Assembly (NCBI RefSeq): GCF_024138715.1 | Contig: NZ_CP092074.1 | Span: 558,001-622,000 of the forward strand | DNA length: 64,000 nucleotides | Source of the DNA: Emticicia sp. 21SJ11W-3 | GTDB lineage: Bacteria; Bacteroidota; Bacteroidia; Cytophagales; Spirosomataceae | Reading direction: 5' to 3' | Shown here: piece after piece, positions 63,536 through 64,000 of the stretch | Layout: the number at the start of each line of letters is the position of its first letter | How positions within the stretch are numbered: position 1 is the first letter of the stretch | Made by a program: the position numbers and the translations under genes | The notes under the pieces: generated by a model | What the model was told of the DNA's origin: nothing | Databases searched by the model: none | What the model saw: the letters and a program-made list of their open reading frames with translations, nothing else

Positions 63536-64000
63536 TCAGGCTCTTTGAAGCGAGCGCTCAGATAGAAAATACAATTCTCTTTTAGGGGTTATGTATTCTT
63601 TCCAATCAATTTTCAACACCGTATCAACCATTTTAAGAAGGTTGCTTACTTCATTGGGTTTAAGCAGGTAAAGGTTGGCGCCGGCGCAATAGGTTTCTTC
63701 AATCTCTGCTCCTGAAGAAGACGTGCTGAGAATGACACAGGGAATGGTTTTGTATAAATTGTTGGTTTTTATCATTTTCAGGCACTCTTTGCCACTCATT
63801 TTGGGCATGTTAAGGTCCAGGAAAATGATGTCTGGTTGGCTTTCGGGGCATTTTAATTTTTCAACGGCAGCCATACCATTATTCACTATTGTGAGTTCTG
63901 TGGCAAATGGTAATTCAGACAACACATTGGAAAAAAAGAATTGGTCGTCTTCATCGTCCTCTGCCAAAAGAACCTTAATTGGATTTTGCTGGTCAGTTAA
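63536..64000 (-). CDS. Single-domain response regulator (5' end outside window)
   Basis: The frame stays open to the right edge (11 codons beyond the TTG at 63967, reading QNPIKVLLAEDDEDD), so the start codon is just outside. It is a CheY-like receiver domain with acidic pocket AEDDEDD, phospho-acceptor Asp in IIFLDLNMPKMSG, Thr/Ser switch in ILSTSSS and Lys in LLKPNE, and no output domain. This type (Rcp1-like) usually works with a bacteriophytochrome or hybrid histidine kinase in Bacteroidota; the partner gene is not visible. Confidence 0.9.
   Translation of the reverse strand, partial: LTDQQNPIKVLLAEDDEDDQFFFSNVLSELPFATELTIVNNGMAAVEKLKCPESQPDIIFLDLNMPKMSGKECLKMIKTNNLYKTIPCVILSTSSSGAEIEETYCAGANLYLLKPNEVSNLLKMVDTVLKIDWKEYITPKRELYFLSERSLQRA

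Overview
The window reads as a chromosome segment of a plant-polysaccharide-degrading Bacteroidota, probably of the Cytophagales type; the genus cannot be fixed from sequence alone. Evidence: two SusC/SusD pairs, a Nudix-family AraR-type regulator, an SSS sugar symporter, starts preceded by A-rich rather than Shine-Dalgarno sequence, and several TAnnTTTG boxes of the Bacteroidota -7 type. No rRNA, tRNA, insertion sequence, prophage or CRISPR array was seen.

Region 1 (1-17.2 kb, + strand) is an arabinan/arabinoxylan unit. Secreted CE1-type esterases carrying five catalytic domains in four genes (first gene cut by the window edge) are followed by a GH127/GH146-type beta-L-arabinofuranosidase and a GH51 alpha-L-arabinofuranosidase. 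Next come the Nudix regulator AraR, araB, araA, araD, an FSA-type transaldolase, an SSS symporter and a lipoprotein-type aldose epimerase. Palindromes with a GTGT-N7-ACAC core precede both araR and araB.

Region 2 (17.2-35 kb, mostly - strand) holds a small secreted protein, a GH10 xylanase, SusC1/SusD1, and a second operon: SusC2, SusD2, a BASS-type carrier, an exported RraA-fold protein, a Tat-exported galactonate-dehydratase-like enolase-superfamily enzyme and a cytoplasmic FAH-family enzyme resembling 2-keto-3-deoxypentonate dehydratase. I read this operon as an aldonate pathway split between periplasm and cytoplasm. A divergent LacI regulator with an N-terminal zinc ribbon sits next to it. 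The two susC promoters share three elements at nearly identical spacing, and one of them has the same GTGT-N7-ACAC core as the ara sites, so one regulon may span both regions.

Region 3 (35-58.8 kb, mostly + strand) is an exopolysaccharide locus. It has a 1.6-kb leader with a 91-bp-period duplication and a 29-aa membrane microprotein, Wzc tyrosine kinase, Wzx, a dead pyruvyltransferase fragment, and a visibly AT-rich cassette (pyruvyltransferase, three glycosyltransferases, Wzy/EpsG, two acetyltransferases). WecG/TagA, GDP-fucose synthesis (fcl, gmd), a lipoprotein plus a YjbH/GfcD-type barrel that appears split over two overlapping genes, the initiating phosphotransferase WcaJ, the opposing PHP phosphatase CpsB/YwqE and a Wza-type export lipoprotein follow.

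Region 4 (58.8-64 kb) has a leader with two perfect inverted repeats before a three-gene overlapping operon (membrane protein, HTTM-like membrane protein, phytoene-desaturase-like flavoprotein), then a DUF892 ferritin-like protein and a response regulator cut by the right edge.
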